Below are positions 7,478 to 13,814 of a stretch of 13,814 nt of DNA, one piece after another (within the stretch, counting starts at the first letter, position 1; the number at the start of each line of letters is the position of its first letter). The notes beneath the pieces are model-generated. The model was not told the DNA's origin. It worked only from the letters and a program-made list of their open reading frames with translations, and searched no databases. The position numbers were made by a program, and so were the translations under genes. Source of the stretch: Clostridiales bacterium (lineage in GTDB: Bacteria > Bacillota > Sulfobacillia > UBA995 > UBA9673); assembly GCA_003541445.1 (NCBI GenBank), contig DPMO01000165.1:1-13814 (forward strand), written 5' to 3'.

Positions 7478-8547
7478 CGGCCTTCATCCCCCTCCTCCAC
7501 CATCCTGCGGATCTCACCCAGGACCTCCTCGGCCGAGGGCACGACCCCGCCGGTCCGCCCGTAGAACCGCACCGGGGCCCGGCCTCCGACCGACAGGCGG
7601 ACGTCATCCACCATCTGGCCGAGGCTCATCTCGACGGTGAGAAAGCCCTTGGCCGTCTCCAGGACCTCCTCGAAAGCCTTGGTCGGGAAGGGCCACAGGG
7701 TGATGGGCCTGAGGAGGCCGATCGAGAGTCCCTCCTCCCGTGCCTGGCCGACGGCCTCCCGGCAGATGCGCGCGGTCGTGCCGTAGGCCACCACGAAGTA
7801 GTCGGCCCCGGGGTGGACTATCTCGGCCATCTGCTCCTTGGCCTGAATCTCGGAGTACTTGGCCTGGAGCCTGCGGTTGAGCTCCTCGCACTCGGCGGCG
7901 GCCAGATGAAGGGAGTTGATGAGGTTCGGCCTGCGCCCCCGGGCTCCGGTCGTCGCCCACGGCTTGGGGGGGAGCCTGTCAGGGTCCACCGGGTCGGGAA
8001 GGACCACCGGCTCCATCATCTGCCCGAGCATCCCGTCCCCGACGATCACGACCGGTGTGCGGTACCGGTCGGCGAGGTCGAAGGCCTTGCCCACAAGGTC
8101 CACCATCTCCTGGACCGTCGCCGGACCGAAGACTATCGTCCGGTAGTCGCCGTGCCCGCCCCCGCGGGTAGCCTGGTGGTAGTCTGACTGGGCCGGCTGG
8201 ATGCCGCCCAGCCCGGGACCGCCCCGGGTCATGTTGACGATGAGGCCGGGGACTTCCGCGGCCGCCATGTAGGAGATGCCCTCCTGCTTCAGGCTTATCC
8301 CCGGACTGGAGCTCGACGTCATGGCTCGTGCCCCCGCTCCCCCGGCGCCGTAGAGCATGTTGATTGCCGCGACCTCGGATTCGGCCTGGATGAACTGGCC
8401 CCCGACCTCGGGCAGGCGGTGCGACATGTACTCCGGTATCTCGTTCTGGGGGGTTATGGGGTAGCCGAAGAAGTAGCGGCACCCGGCGCGGACAGCCGCC
8501 TCGGCCAGGGCTTCGTTCCCCTTCATCAGGACTCGCTCACTCTTCAC
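7474..8547 (-). CDS. vorB: 2-oxoacid:ferredoxin oxidoreductase, alpha subunit (VorB-like)
   Basis: Large catalytic subunit (357 residues) of the 2-oxoacid:ferredoxin oxidoreductase. The sequence closely follows the form usually annotated VorB in Clostridia: VLMKGNEALAEAAVRAGCR (6-24), GYPITPQNEIPEYM (28-41), QAESEVAAINMLYGAGGAGA (54-73), TSSSSPGISLKQEGISYM (77-94), NMTRGGPGLGGIQPAQSDY (105-123) and GDGMLGQMMEPV. The GTG start at 8547 follows a GGGGGGAG site and lies 12 nt after the ferredoxin-subunit stop; the stop overlaps the beta start. VorB names the branched-chain (3-methyl-2-oxobutanoate) enzyme. The call fits the leucine-dehydrogenase-like genes upstream, but 2-oxoglutarate enzymes (KorA) are close relatives, so the substrate remains inferred. 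Confidence 0.88.
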   Translation of the reverse strand: MKSERVLMKGNEALAEAAVRAGCRYFFGYPITPQNEIPEYMSHRLPEVGGQFIQAESEVAAINMLYGAGGAGARAMTSSSSPGISLKQEGISYMAAAEVPGLIVNMTRGGPGLGGIQPAQSDYHQATRGGGHGDYRTIVFGPATVQEMVDLVGKAFDLADRYRTPVVIVGDGMLGQMMEPVVLPDPVDPDRLPPKPWATTGARGRRPNLINSLHLAAAECEELNRRLQAKYSEIQAKEQMAEIVHPGADYFVVAYGTTARICREAVGQAREEGLSIGLLRPITLWPFPTKAFEEVLETAKGFLTVEMSLGQMVDDVRLSVGGRAPVRFYGRTGGVVPSAEEVLGEIRRMVEEGDEGR

Positions 8548-8559
8548 GGTTCTCCCCCC

Positions 8560-8793
8560 TCACCCCGCCTCGGCCCTTCGACGGGCCTCGCGGTAGACCC
8601 TGATGGCCGTGTCCGGGCAGATTCGCGCACAGAGCCCGCAGCCGGTGCAGTCCTCCGGAGACGCGGCCTCGGCCGGGTGGTAGCCCAGCGCGTTGATCCT
8701 GTCCGACATCGAGATGACGTCCTTAGGGCAGACCGGCACACACAACTGGCAGCCTTTGCAGCGGTCCTCGTCGAAGAATACGTACCCCCTCAA
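8560..8793 (-). CDS. 2-oxoacid:ferredoxin oxidoreductase, delta subunit (2x 4Fe-4S ferredoxin)
   Basis: Small ferredoxin-like subunit (77 residues) carrying two 4Fe-4S clusters that pass electrons from the catalytic subunits to ferredoxin. Both cluster motifs are complete: CKGCQLCVPVCP and CTGCGLCARICP. I chose the TTG at 8793 because it gives the usual short lead (RGYVFFDEDRCKGC) and has AAGGGGG 6 nt upstream. The frame also has a GTG at 8865, but that adds 24 residues unlike the family (APPASWEDRPSPGRCLRFG) and has no ribosome site. It is the first gene of the oxidoreductase set and is followed at 12 nt by the alpha subunit, so delta-alpha-beta-gamma forms one unit. The 111-nt gap to the dehydrogenase upstream holds nothing I recognise. 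Confidence 0.9.
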   Translation of the reverse strand: MRGYVFFDEDRCKGCQLCVPVCPKDVISMSDRINALGYHPAEAASPEDCTGCGLCARICPDTAIRVYREARRRAEAG

Positions 8794-8904
8794 ATCCGTC
8801 CCCCTTCCGAACCGGAGGCACCGCCCTGGAGAAGGACGGTCCTCCCATGACGCGGGCGGAGCCACGGGCCGGAGAACATCCCCCGGTCCCGGAGGTCCGG
8901 AGCG

Positions 8905-9987
8905 TTAGACGTCCCGCCTCGAGGGCAGATGGAACCTCCTCTGGTCCCCGATGAGGGCTATCCGCTCCTCGGCCAACCGGTCCGCGGCGCGGTAGGTCGG
9001 CACCCCGTCCCGCTCGGCGATGCCGATGACCTTCAGGATGGTGTCATGGATCTGCGAGATCTTCTTGAAGGCCCGGTCCCGGTTGTAGCCCTGGAGCTCG
9101 TCGGCGACATTGATCAGCCCGCCGGCGTTTATGACGTAGTCCGGCGCGTAGAGGATGCCCCGCTCATGCAGGGCGTCTCCGTCCGAGTCGCTGAGGAGCT
9201 GGTTGTTGGCCGCCCCGGCCACCACACGGCACTTGAGCCGCGGCACGGTCTCCGGGTTGAGAACGGCCCCCAGCGCGTTCGGAGAGAAGATGTCGCACTC
9301 CACGTCATAGATGTCGTCGGGCTCCACGGCCTCGGCCCCGAACTCCGCCTTGGCCCGCTCGACGGCCTCCTTGTTTATGTCCGTGACGATGAGCCTGGCT
9401 CCGTCGTCATAGAGGTGGCGGGCGAGGTTGAAGCCGACGTGCCCGAGTCCTTGGAGGGCTATGGTCAGGCCCGAGAGGCTCTCGGTGCCCAGGGCGACCT
9501 TGGCGCAGGCCTTCATCCCCTGCCACACGCCGAAGGCGGTGGCCGGCGAGGGGTCGCCGCTGGACCCGTAGGCCGTGGAGACACCGGTGACATAGTCGGT
9601 CTCCATGTGGATGTAGTCCATGTCCTCGACGCTCGTCCCGACGTCCTCGGCGGTGATGTACCTTCCTCCCAAGGACTGGACGAACCGCCCGAAGGCCCGG
9701 AAGAGGGCCTCCGACTTATCACGCCGCGGGTCGCCGATGATGACGGCCTTGCCGCCGCCAAGGTTCAGGCCTGCCGCGGCGGCCTTGTAGGTCATCCCGC
9801 GGGCAAGGCGCAGGACGTCGAAGATGGCCTCGTCCTCACTGCTGTAGGGCCACATCCGGAGCCCGCCGAGGGCCGGCCCCAGCGTGGTGTCGTGGATGGC
9901 GATGATGGCCTTGAGGCCTGCCGCCTCGTTGTGGCAGAACACCACCTGCTCGTAGCCGTAGTTCTCCATCTCCTTGAAGACTTCCAT
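8905..9987 (-). CDS. Leucine dehydrogenase-like amino-acid dehydrogenase (copy 2)
   Basis: NAD-dependent oxidative deaminase of the Glu/Leu/Phe/Val dehydrogenase family, 360 residues, converting branched-chain amino acids to 2-oxo acids and ammonia. It matches leucine dehydrogenase closely from its start ([20 protein letters not shown]). Catalytic Lys68 (GMTYKAA) and Lys80 ([12 protein letters not shown]) and Asp115 (ITAEDVGT) are present. The Rossmann fold has GLGHVG (180-185) and Asp203 at the end of the second strand, consistent with NAD. Residue 113 is Ala as in leucine dehydrogenases, while 291 is Leu rather than the usual Val. The ATG at 9987 has GGAGG 8 nt upstream; the frame runs open further upstream but that part overlaps copy 1 in another frame and is not coding. 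The likely role is feeding 2-oxo acids to the downstream oxidoreductase. Confidence 0.9.
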   Translation of the reverse strand: MEVFKEMENYGYEQVVFCHNEAAGLKAIIAIHDTTLGPALGGLRMWPYSSEDEAIFDVLRLARGMTYKAAAAGLNLGGGKAVIIGDPRRDKSEALFRAFGRFVQSLGGRYITAEDVGTSVEDMDYIHMETDYVTGVSTAYGSSGDPSPATAFGVWQGMKACAKVALGTESLSGLTIALQGLGHVGFNLARHLYDDGARLIVTDINKEAVERAKAEFGAEAVEPDDIYDVECDIFSPNALGAVLNPETVPRLKCRVVAGAANNQLLSDSDGDALHERGILYAPDYVINAGGLINVADELQGYNRDRAFKKISQIHDTILKVIGIAERDGVPTYRAADRLAEERIALIGDQRRFHLPSRRDV

Positions 9988-10040
9988 CGTGGAGTCCTCC
10001 CCTGCCGGTTCTGGTGCCGAGCTTCTCTCCGGCGTCGCCC

Positions 10041-11141
10041 TCAGGACCTCTGGAGACCGGCGGCCGTGCCGCCCCGCCGCCGGAGGTACAGGCGCCAACC
10101 GGAGGCCGCCTTGAGCCTCTCCTCCACCAGTACGTCGGCAGCCCGGTAGGTGGGAATGCCGTCTCGCCTCGCTATGGCGAAAATGCGCTTGAGGCTGTCG
10201 TAGATGGCCATGGCCCGCCTCATGGCCCTGTCCCGGCTGAAGGTCGGGAACTCCTCCGTGACCTGGATGAGTCCCCCGGCGTTTATGACGTAGTCCGGCG
10301 CGTAGAGGATGCCCCTCCGATGCAGTTCGTCGCCGTGCCGCTCCTCGGCGAGCTGGTTGTTCGCCGCCCCGGCGACGACCTTGGTCCTGAGCCTCGGCAG
10401 GGTCTCGTCGTTGATGACGCCCCCGAGGGCGTTCGGCGAGAAGATGTCGCACTCGACCCCCACTATCTCTTCAGGAGAGACGACCTCCAGGCGGTACTCG
10501 CGTCTGGCGCGGTCCAGGTTCTCGCGTGACACGTCGGCCGCGATGATCTCTGCGCCTTCCTCCTGCAGGTAGCCGCAGAGGCGGTAGCCCACCTTGCCGA
10601 CCCCCTGCACGGCCACTCGGAGCCCCTTGAGAGAGACCGAACCGAAAACCTCCTCCGCGCAGGCCCGCAGGCCGTGCCAAACGCCGAAGGCGGTGGTGAT
10701 GGAGGAATCGCCGCTGCCGCCGTGCTCTTCCGGCAGGGCGACCAGGTGAGGGGTGCAGGCCCTGGCCCAGACGAAATCATCGGCCACGGTGCCTACGTCG
10801 GTGCCGGTTATGAACCGCCCGTCCAGGGACTCCACGAAGAGACCCAAGGCCCTGAACAGGAGTTCGCTCTTGTCCTTGCCGGGATCCCCCCATATGACAC
10901 ACTTACCGCCGCCGAAGTTGCATCCGGCGGCGCCTGCCTTGTAGGTCATACCCCGAGAAAGCCGGAGGACGTCGTCCAACGCTTCCTCTTCGTTCTTGTA
11001 GGGCCACATCCTCGTCCCGCCGAGGGCCGGGCCCAGGCTGGTGTCATGGATGGCGATGATGCTCCTCAACCTCGAGACCCGGTCGTAGCAGAAAAGCACC
11101 TGCTCGTGCCCTTGCTCGGCCATCTTGTCGAAGATACCCAT
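10041..11141 (-). CDS. Phenylalanine/leucine dehydrogenase-like amino-acid dehydrogenase (copy 1)
   Basis: Paralogue of the next gene, 366 residues, with the full catalytic set: Lys68 (GMTYKAG), Lys80 ([12 protein letters not shown]), Asp115, GVGKVG (180-185) and Asp203. The central part departs from leucine dehydrogenase: [16 protein letters not shown] (111-126) and [19 protein letters not shown] (136-154), then GGLIQV (289-294). From memory, these resemble Bacillus phenylalanine dehydrogenase, which has Gly and Leu where leucine dehydrogenase has Ala113 and Val291; this copy has Gly113 and Leu291. Substrate could therefore be aromatic or broad. The ATG at 11141 starts exactly where family members start ([20 protein letters not shown]), but its AGGAGG is about 20 nt upstream, unusually far. 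It is first in the catabolic cluster and lies 53 nt before copy 2. Confidence 0.86.
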   Translation of the reverse strand: MGIFDKMAEQGHEQVLFCYDRVSRLRSIIAIHDTSLGPALGGTRMWPYKNEEEALDDVLRLSRGMTYKAGAAGCNFGGGKCVIWGDPGKDKSELLFRALGLFVESLDGRFITGTDVGTVADDFVWARACTPHLVALPEEHGGSGDSSITTAFGVWHGLRACAEEVFGSVSLKGLRVAVQGVGKVGYRLCGYLQEEGAEIIAADVSRENLDRARREYRLEVVSPEEIVGVECDIFSPNALGGVINDETLPRLRTKVVAGAANNQLAEERHGDELHRRGILYAPDYVINAGGLIQVTEEFPTFSRDRAMRRAMAIYDSLKRIFAIARRDGIPTYRAADVLVEERLKAASGWRLYLRRRGGTAAGLQRS

Positions 11142-11267
11142 GTGCGATAAGAGCCGCGCCACCTCCTGAGGTTTGTGTGACAGCAAGTCATGTCTGCCCC
11201 GACTTGGGCCAACTGTGTATATTCGCGGCCCGACGAGATGATTCCTCCGGGAGCCGTACAAGGCCGC

Positions 11268-11306
11268 GGGCCGACCCGCCGCGGTCGACCGCGGTCAGGT
11301 CGGCCC
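11268..11306 (-). terminator. Long hairpin after spo0A, probable terminator
   Basis: An interrupted stem of 17 base pairs. The outer 9-bp arms are GGGCCGACC and GGTCGGCCC. After a small TGA/CG internal loop, the inner arms form the 16-base palindrome CCGCGGTCGACCGCGG. It begins 34 nt after the spo0A stop and ends well before the dehydrogenase gene, the expected place for a spo0A terminator. Only a short CCTTG follows rather than a T-tract, so termination may be non-canonical. The rest of the 199-nt gap shows no convincing promoter. Confidence 0.55.
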
Positions 11307-11340
11307 TTCGCGTGTTCGCGCGCCTGGCGCGTCGGGTGCG

Positions 11341-12108
11341 TCAGGTGCCCGCCATCCTCATCTCGAGCCGCAGTTTGTCGGCGATCATCGCGATGAACTC
11401 AGAATTCGTCGGTTTGCCACGGTCATGACTGACCGTATATCCGAAGAGCCTCGTGATGGCGTCAAGGTTCCCTCTGTTCCAGGCCACCTCGATGGCGTGT
11501 CTGATGGCCCGTTCCACCCTGCTCGGAGTTGTGTCGTACCTGGCGGCCACGGCCGGGTAGAGCTCCTTGGTGATGGCACCCAGGTAGTCGACGTTGTTCA
11601 CGACCATCATTATGGCGTCTCGCAGATAGAAGTACCCCTTGATATGGGCCGGGATGCCGACCTCATGGATGAGGTTGGTGACCTCGACCTCCAGGTTGCG
11701 CGCCCTGCTGGGGGAGTGGGTGAGGGGTTCGGTGGAATGCGATAGCTGGCGGATACGGTCGGCCAGGACATCGAGGCTGAAAGGCTTCAACACATAGTAG
11801 TCCGCTCCGAGACTGACGACCCGCTGGGTGACGGACTCGTGGCCGAAGGCGGTGAGCATGATCACCCGTGGGCGACCCGCCTCATCCCTGACGAGTCTCT
11901 CGAGAACCCCGATGCCGTCGAGATGGGGCATGATGATGTCCAGCACAAGGACGTCAGGCTTGACCTCCGCGACCATGTCCAGAACCTCGTTGCCGTCATG
12001 GGCCACCCCGACGAGGTCGATGTCGTCGTACCCGGCCAGGAAATCTCGGAACAGTGCGCAAAACTCCTTGTTGTCATCCGCCAGGACCACCTTTATGGCA
12101 CTCGACAC
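11341..12108 (-). CDS. spo0A: Spo0A, sporulation master response regulator
   Basis: Master transcription factor for entry into sporulation, activated by the phosphorelay. The protein is 255 residues. The receiver domain (about 5-122) has the acidic residues D11/D12, phosphoacceptor Asp57 ([13 protein letters not shown]), Thr86 and Lys108 ([12 protein letters not shown]). A variable linker (about 124-138) leads to the Spo0A-specific C-terminal domain (about 139-255), with [20 protein letters not shown], the recognition-helix region [21 protein letters not shown] and [16 protein letters not shown], all hallmark sequences. The start is GTG at 12108 with GGAGG 10 nt upstream. It lies directly downstream of spoIVB, the order conserved across endospore formers, and its first bases overlap the open end of the spoIVB frame by 16 nt. 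Its presence is strong evidence that the organism is, or descends from, an endospore former. Confidence 0.97.
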   Translation of the reverse strand: MSSAIKVVLADDNKEFCALFRDFLAGYDDIDLVGVAHDGNEVLDMVAEVKPDVLVLDIIMPHLDGIGVLERLVRDEAGRPRVIMLTAFGHESVTQRVVSLGADYYVLKPFSLDVLADRIRQLSHSTEPLTHSPSRARNLEVEVTNLIHEVGIPAHIKGYFYLRDAIMMVVNNVDYLGAITKELYPAVAARYDTTPSRVERAIRHAIEVAWNRGNLDAITRLFGYTVSHDRGKPTNSEFIAMIADKLRLEMRMAGT

Positions 12109-13658
12109 GGTTCACATCCCTCCTCTCTGTTCGCCCTTCTGTCCGTCCCTCCCCCACACCTCGCTTGTTCTCTCCCTGCAAGACGGTTCCTTCTATAATT
12201 GGCAAGAATATCCGCCCTCATGTCTTCAACCGGTTTGTGGAACCTGTCCACGAAAATCGTTGACTGTCCGACGTCCTTCATGACACCGGTCATGCCGGCC
12301 GAGGAAGGGAGGGCCGGTCGGCTCCCGTCCCGCCCTCCGGAAGAGGCCGGCAGGAGTCCGGCCTCCCTCACCATCCACTCCGCGAAGACACCGTAGCCGC
12401 GGGTGGGGTCGTTGATGAAGACGTGCGTCACCGCCCCGACGAGCCGCCCGTCCTGAAGGATGGGACTGCCGCTCATGCCCTGCACGATGCCTCCCGTCTC
12501 CCGGATGAGCCGCGGGTCGGTGATGCGCACGGTGATGCCCTTGGGACCTGGCCGTGTCTGCAGGGCCTGCACATCGGTTATCTCCACCTCGAACCTTTCG
12601 ACGGTGTGGTCGTCAACGACGGTCAGGATCTCCGCCGGTCCGGTCCGGACTTCGCGGGCAAGGGCCACCGGCACCGCTGGCTCCCCGCCGGGCAACGGTC
12701 CCGCGGTCAACCGGCCGACGATGCCGTACTCGGTGTTGCCCGTGATGACGCCGATGACGTCCTCGCCGTCGACGAAGGTCCCCTCCTTCTCGCCCGGCTC
12801 CCCCCGCCGTCCCGGCCTCACCCTCACCACCGACGCCTTCACGATCCTCCCGTCACCGAGCTCCAGGGGACGGTTCGTCGCCGTGTCGGCGATGACGTGG
12901 CCGAGGGCCATGAAGATGCCTGTCTCAGGGTCATAGAAGGTGAGGGTCCCGACGCCGGCCGCCCCGTCCCGGACGTAAAGGCCGATCTGGTAGAGGCCGT
13001 CCTCGGCACTGTAGCGGGGCGTCACCTCCAGGCGGACGGTCCGTCCGTCCCGGCTGAGCTCGAGGGGGACCGGGCGGCGCTCCCGGGCGCACCTGTTGAC
13101 GAGGAAGACGATGTGCTCGTTGCTCTTGACCTCCTGTCCGTCAACACGGAGGATGATGTCCCCCACTTCGACCCCCGCCTCGCGGGCCGGATACACAGGG
13201 CCCTCGTCGGGGGTCTCGACCGGAGCGTGGCCCACGACGGCGACCCCCTTCGTCCTCAGCACGATGCCGATGGACTGCCCGCCGGGAACGACCTTGACCC
13301 TGGGGACGACCTGGACGGTTATCCTCTTGACGGGCAGGATCCCGAAGAGGCTGAGGTCGAGGCGGCACCGTCCCTCGGCCAGCGGACTCAACTCCAGCGG
13401 GCGACCGAGGTCCACCAGCCACCGCCCGGCCGAAGGGGCCTCGCCGTTGATGCGAAGCACCCCGTCCGTGTCGCCCGTTATGACCGCGGACAGCGGGAGT
13501 CCCAGGAGGTACACCCGCTCTTCCTCGCCGACGACGAGCCGCAGTTCACTGGGGCAGTCCACCAGGCTGCGGAAGGGGGGACTCCACGCGGCCAGGACGA
13601 CGAGAGCGGCCAGGACGATCCCTGCAGCCCGGCGGAGGCTGTCGTGCCTCATCCTCAT
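12093..13658 (-). CDS. spoIVB: SpoIVB, forespore signalling serine protease, with C-terminal extension
   Basis: PDZ serine protease (family S55) secreted from the forespore to trigger processing of pro-sigma-K; 521 residues. An N-terminal membrane anchor/signal lies at about 11-25 ([15 protein letters not shown]). The PDZ domain is at about 122-212 ([31 protein letters not shown]). The peptidase domain has His254 ([10 protein letters not shown]), Asp381 (RITDPRL) and the nucleophile motif GMSGSP at 394-399, giving a complete catalytic set, and ends at [16 protein letters not shown] (about 436). The family normally stops within a few residues of this point; here the frame stays open for about 85 more residues. 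The ATG at 13658 is chosen because an anchor follows; a second ATG two codons on is equally possible, and neither has a strong ribosome site. spo0A follows at once. Confidence 0.92.
   Translation of the reverse strand: MRMRHDSLRRAAGIVLAALVVLAAWSPPFRSLVDCPSELRLVVGEEERVYLLGLPLSAVITGDTDGVLRINGEAPSAGRWLVDLGRPLELSPLAEGRCRLDLSLFGILPVKRITVQVVPRVKVVPGGQSIGIVLRTKGVAVVGHAPVETPDEGPVYPAREAGVEVGDIILRVDGQEVKSNEHIVFLVNRCARERRPVPLELSRDGRTVRLEVTPRYSAEDGLYQIGLYVRDGAAGVGTLTFYDPETGIFMALGHVIADTATNRPLELGDGRIVKASVVRVRPGRRGEPGEKEGTFVDGEDVIGVITGNTEYGIVGRLTAGPLPGGEPAVPVALAREVRTGPAEILTVVDDHTVERFEVEITDVQALQTRPGPKGITVRITDPRLIRETGGIVQGMSGSPILQDGRLVGAVTHVFINDPTRGYGVFAEWMVREAGLLPASSGGRDGSRPALPSSAGMTGVMKDVGQSTIFVDRFHKPVEDMRADILANYRRNRLAGREQARCGGGTDRRANREEGCEPCRVP
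12180..12260 (-). promoter_or_regulatory. AT-rich segment upstream of spo0A, possible promoter region
   Basis: Between the end of the SpoIVB protease domain and spo0A there is a stretch much richer in A and T than the rest of the window (for example GATATTCTTGCCAATTATAG on the minus strand). In Bacillus spo0A has its own sigma-A and sigma-H promoters here. I see a TATAGA-like -10 (12197-12192) but no matching -35 at 16-18 bp, no clear sigma-H pair, and no exact 0A box. The call rests on position and composition only. Confidence 0.25.
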
Positions 13659-13814
13659 GGGGGAGGGACCACTCCAAGGGTGATGCTGCCCTGCTAACTT
13701 GTCCGACCCCGCAGCCTTCTATCCCCTGGCGCGGGGGCTATTCCCTGTGTCCGGGCTCCGCTAGCAGCTTGTGTGAGAAACGTACAGGACTCGTGTGGCC
13801 AGTCGTGAATCTGA
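13659..13814. other. Upstream region of spoIVB, no gene recognised
   Basis: These 156 bases run to the window edge. All three minus-strand frames hit stops and nothing resembles a known protein end (recN often precedes spoIVB but cannot be recognised here). The segment is less GC-rich than the coding regions and is presumably the spoIVB promoter region. I could not identify a forespore-type (sigma-F/G) promoter with confidence. Confidence 0.4.

Noticed and set aside
9988..10452. N-terminal extension of the second dehydrogenase reading frame
   Set aside because: It overlaps the first dehydrogenase in another frame. The ATG at 9987 has a good ribosome site and matches the family start.
11123..11133. 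Match to the Spo0A-binding box (CTTGTCGAAGA) near the start of the first dehydrogenase
   Set aside because: It lies inside codons for the conserved IFDKM start of the protein, and similar TGTCGA strings occur inside other genes in this window.
11170..11200. Possible sigma-54 (-24/-12) promoter before the dehydrogenases, as in the Bacillus bkd operon
   Set aside because: A GGGGCA and a TTGCT are present, but the spacing is two bases too long and no second GG/GC pair in register is seen.
12194..12199. Perfect TATAAT on the plus strand
   Set aside because: There is no -35 at 16-18 bp and no plus-strand gene downstream, so it probably reflects the AT-rich spot before spo0A.
1..13814. Mobile element, defence system, CRISPR array, biosynthetic cluster or other new system
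   Set aside because: No direct-repeat arrays, transposase, integrase or unknown multi-gene cassette is present. Every gene belongs to a recognisable core family with intact motifs.

Overview
The window looks like chromosomal DNA from a high-GC, endospore-forming member of the Bacillota. Evidence is the SpoIVB protease next to the sporulation master regulator Spo0A, in a strongly GC-biased sequence that uses many GTG and TTG starts behind purine-rich Shine-Dalgarno sites. A ferredoxin-linked 2-oxoacid oxidoreductase points to an anaerobic or facultative lifestyle. I cannot name the genus. All fourteen genes lie on the minus strand, so transcription runs from high to low coordinates. There is no stretch over 300 bases without a gene, and I saw no rRNA, tRNA, IS element, phage or CRISPR signal.

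Layout in the direction of transcription. (1) About 13.66-11.34 kb: spoIVB then spo0A, the conserved sporulation pair, with a strong hairpin after spo0A. (2) About 11.14-6.06 kb: two tandem amino-acid dehydrogenases of the Leu/Phe/Val family, then a four-gene 2-oxoacid:ferredoxin oxidoreductase in the order delta-alpha-beta-gamma. The dehydrogenases would deaminate branched-chain (and, for the first copy, perhaps aromatic) amino acids to 2-oxo acids. The oxidoreductase would convert these to acyl-CoA, CO2 and reduced ferredoxin. (3) About 5.97-3.40 kb: a PhoP/PhoR-type two-component system. (4) About 3.21 kb to the left edge: the high-affinity phosphate transporter pstS-pstC-pstA-pstB. pstB is cut off by the window end, and phoU is expected just beyond.

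The two halves make sense separately. PhoR would sense phosphate limitation and phosphorylate PhoP. Four TTAACN-like hexamers at exact 11-bp spacing between phoR and pstS look like the PhoP binding site that drives the Pst transporter. In the other half, branched-chain catabolism sits next to spoIVB-spo0A. From memory, Bacillus subtilis also has its bkd (branched-chain 2-oxoacid dehydrogenase) operon in the spoIVB-spo0A neighbourhood; here a ferredoxin-dependent enzyme takes that place.

I do not see a new kind of system. The best leads are modest: pstS appears to lack any ATG/GTG/TTG start compatible with its signal peptide, with an ATA in the right place; SpoIVB has a long C-terminal extension whose base composition changes midway; the two dehydrogenases differ at the residues that separate leucine from phenylalanine dehydrogenases; and PstB has an unusual Pro/Arg-rich N-terminal extension.
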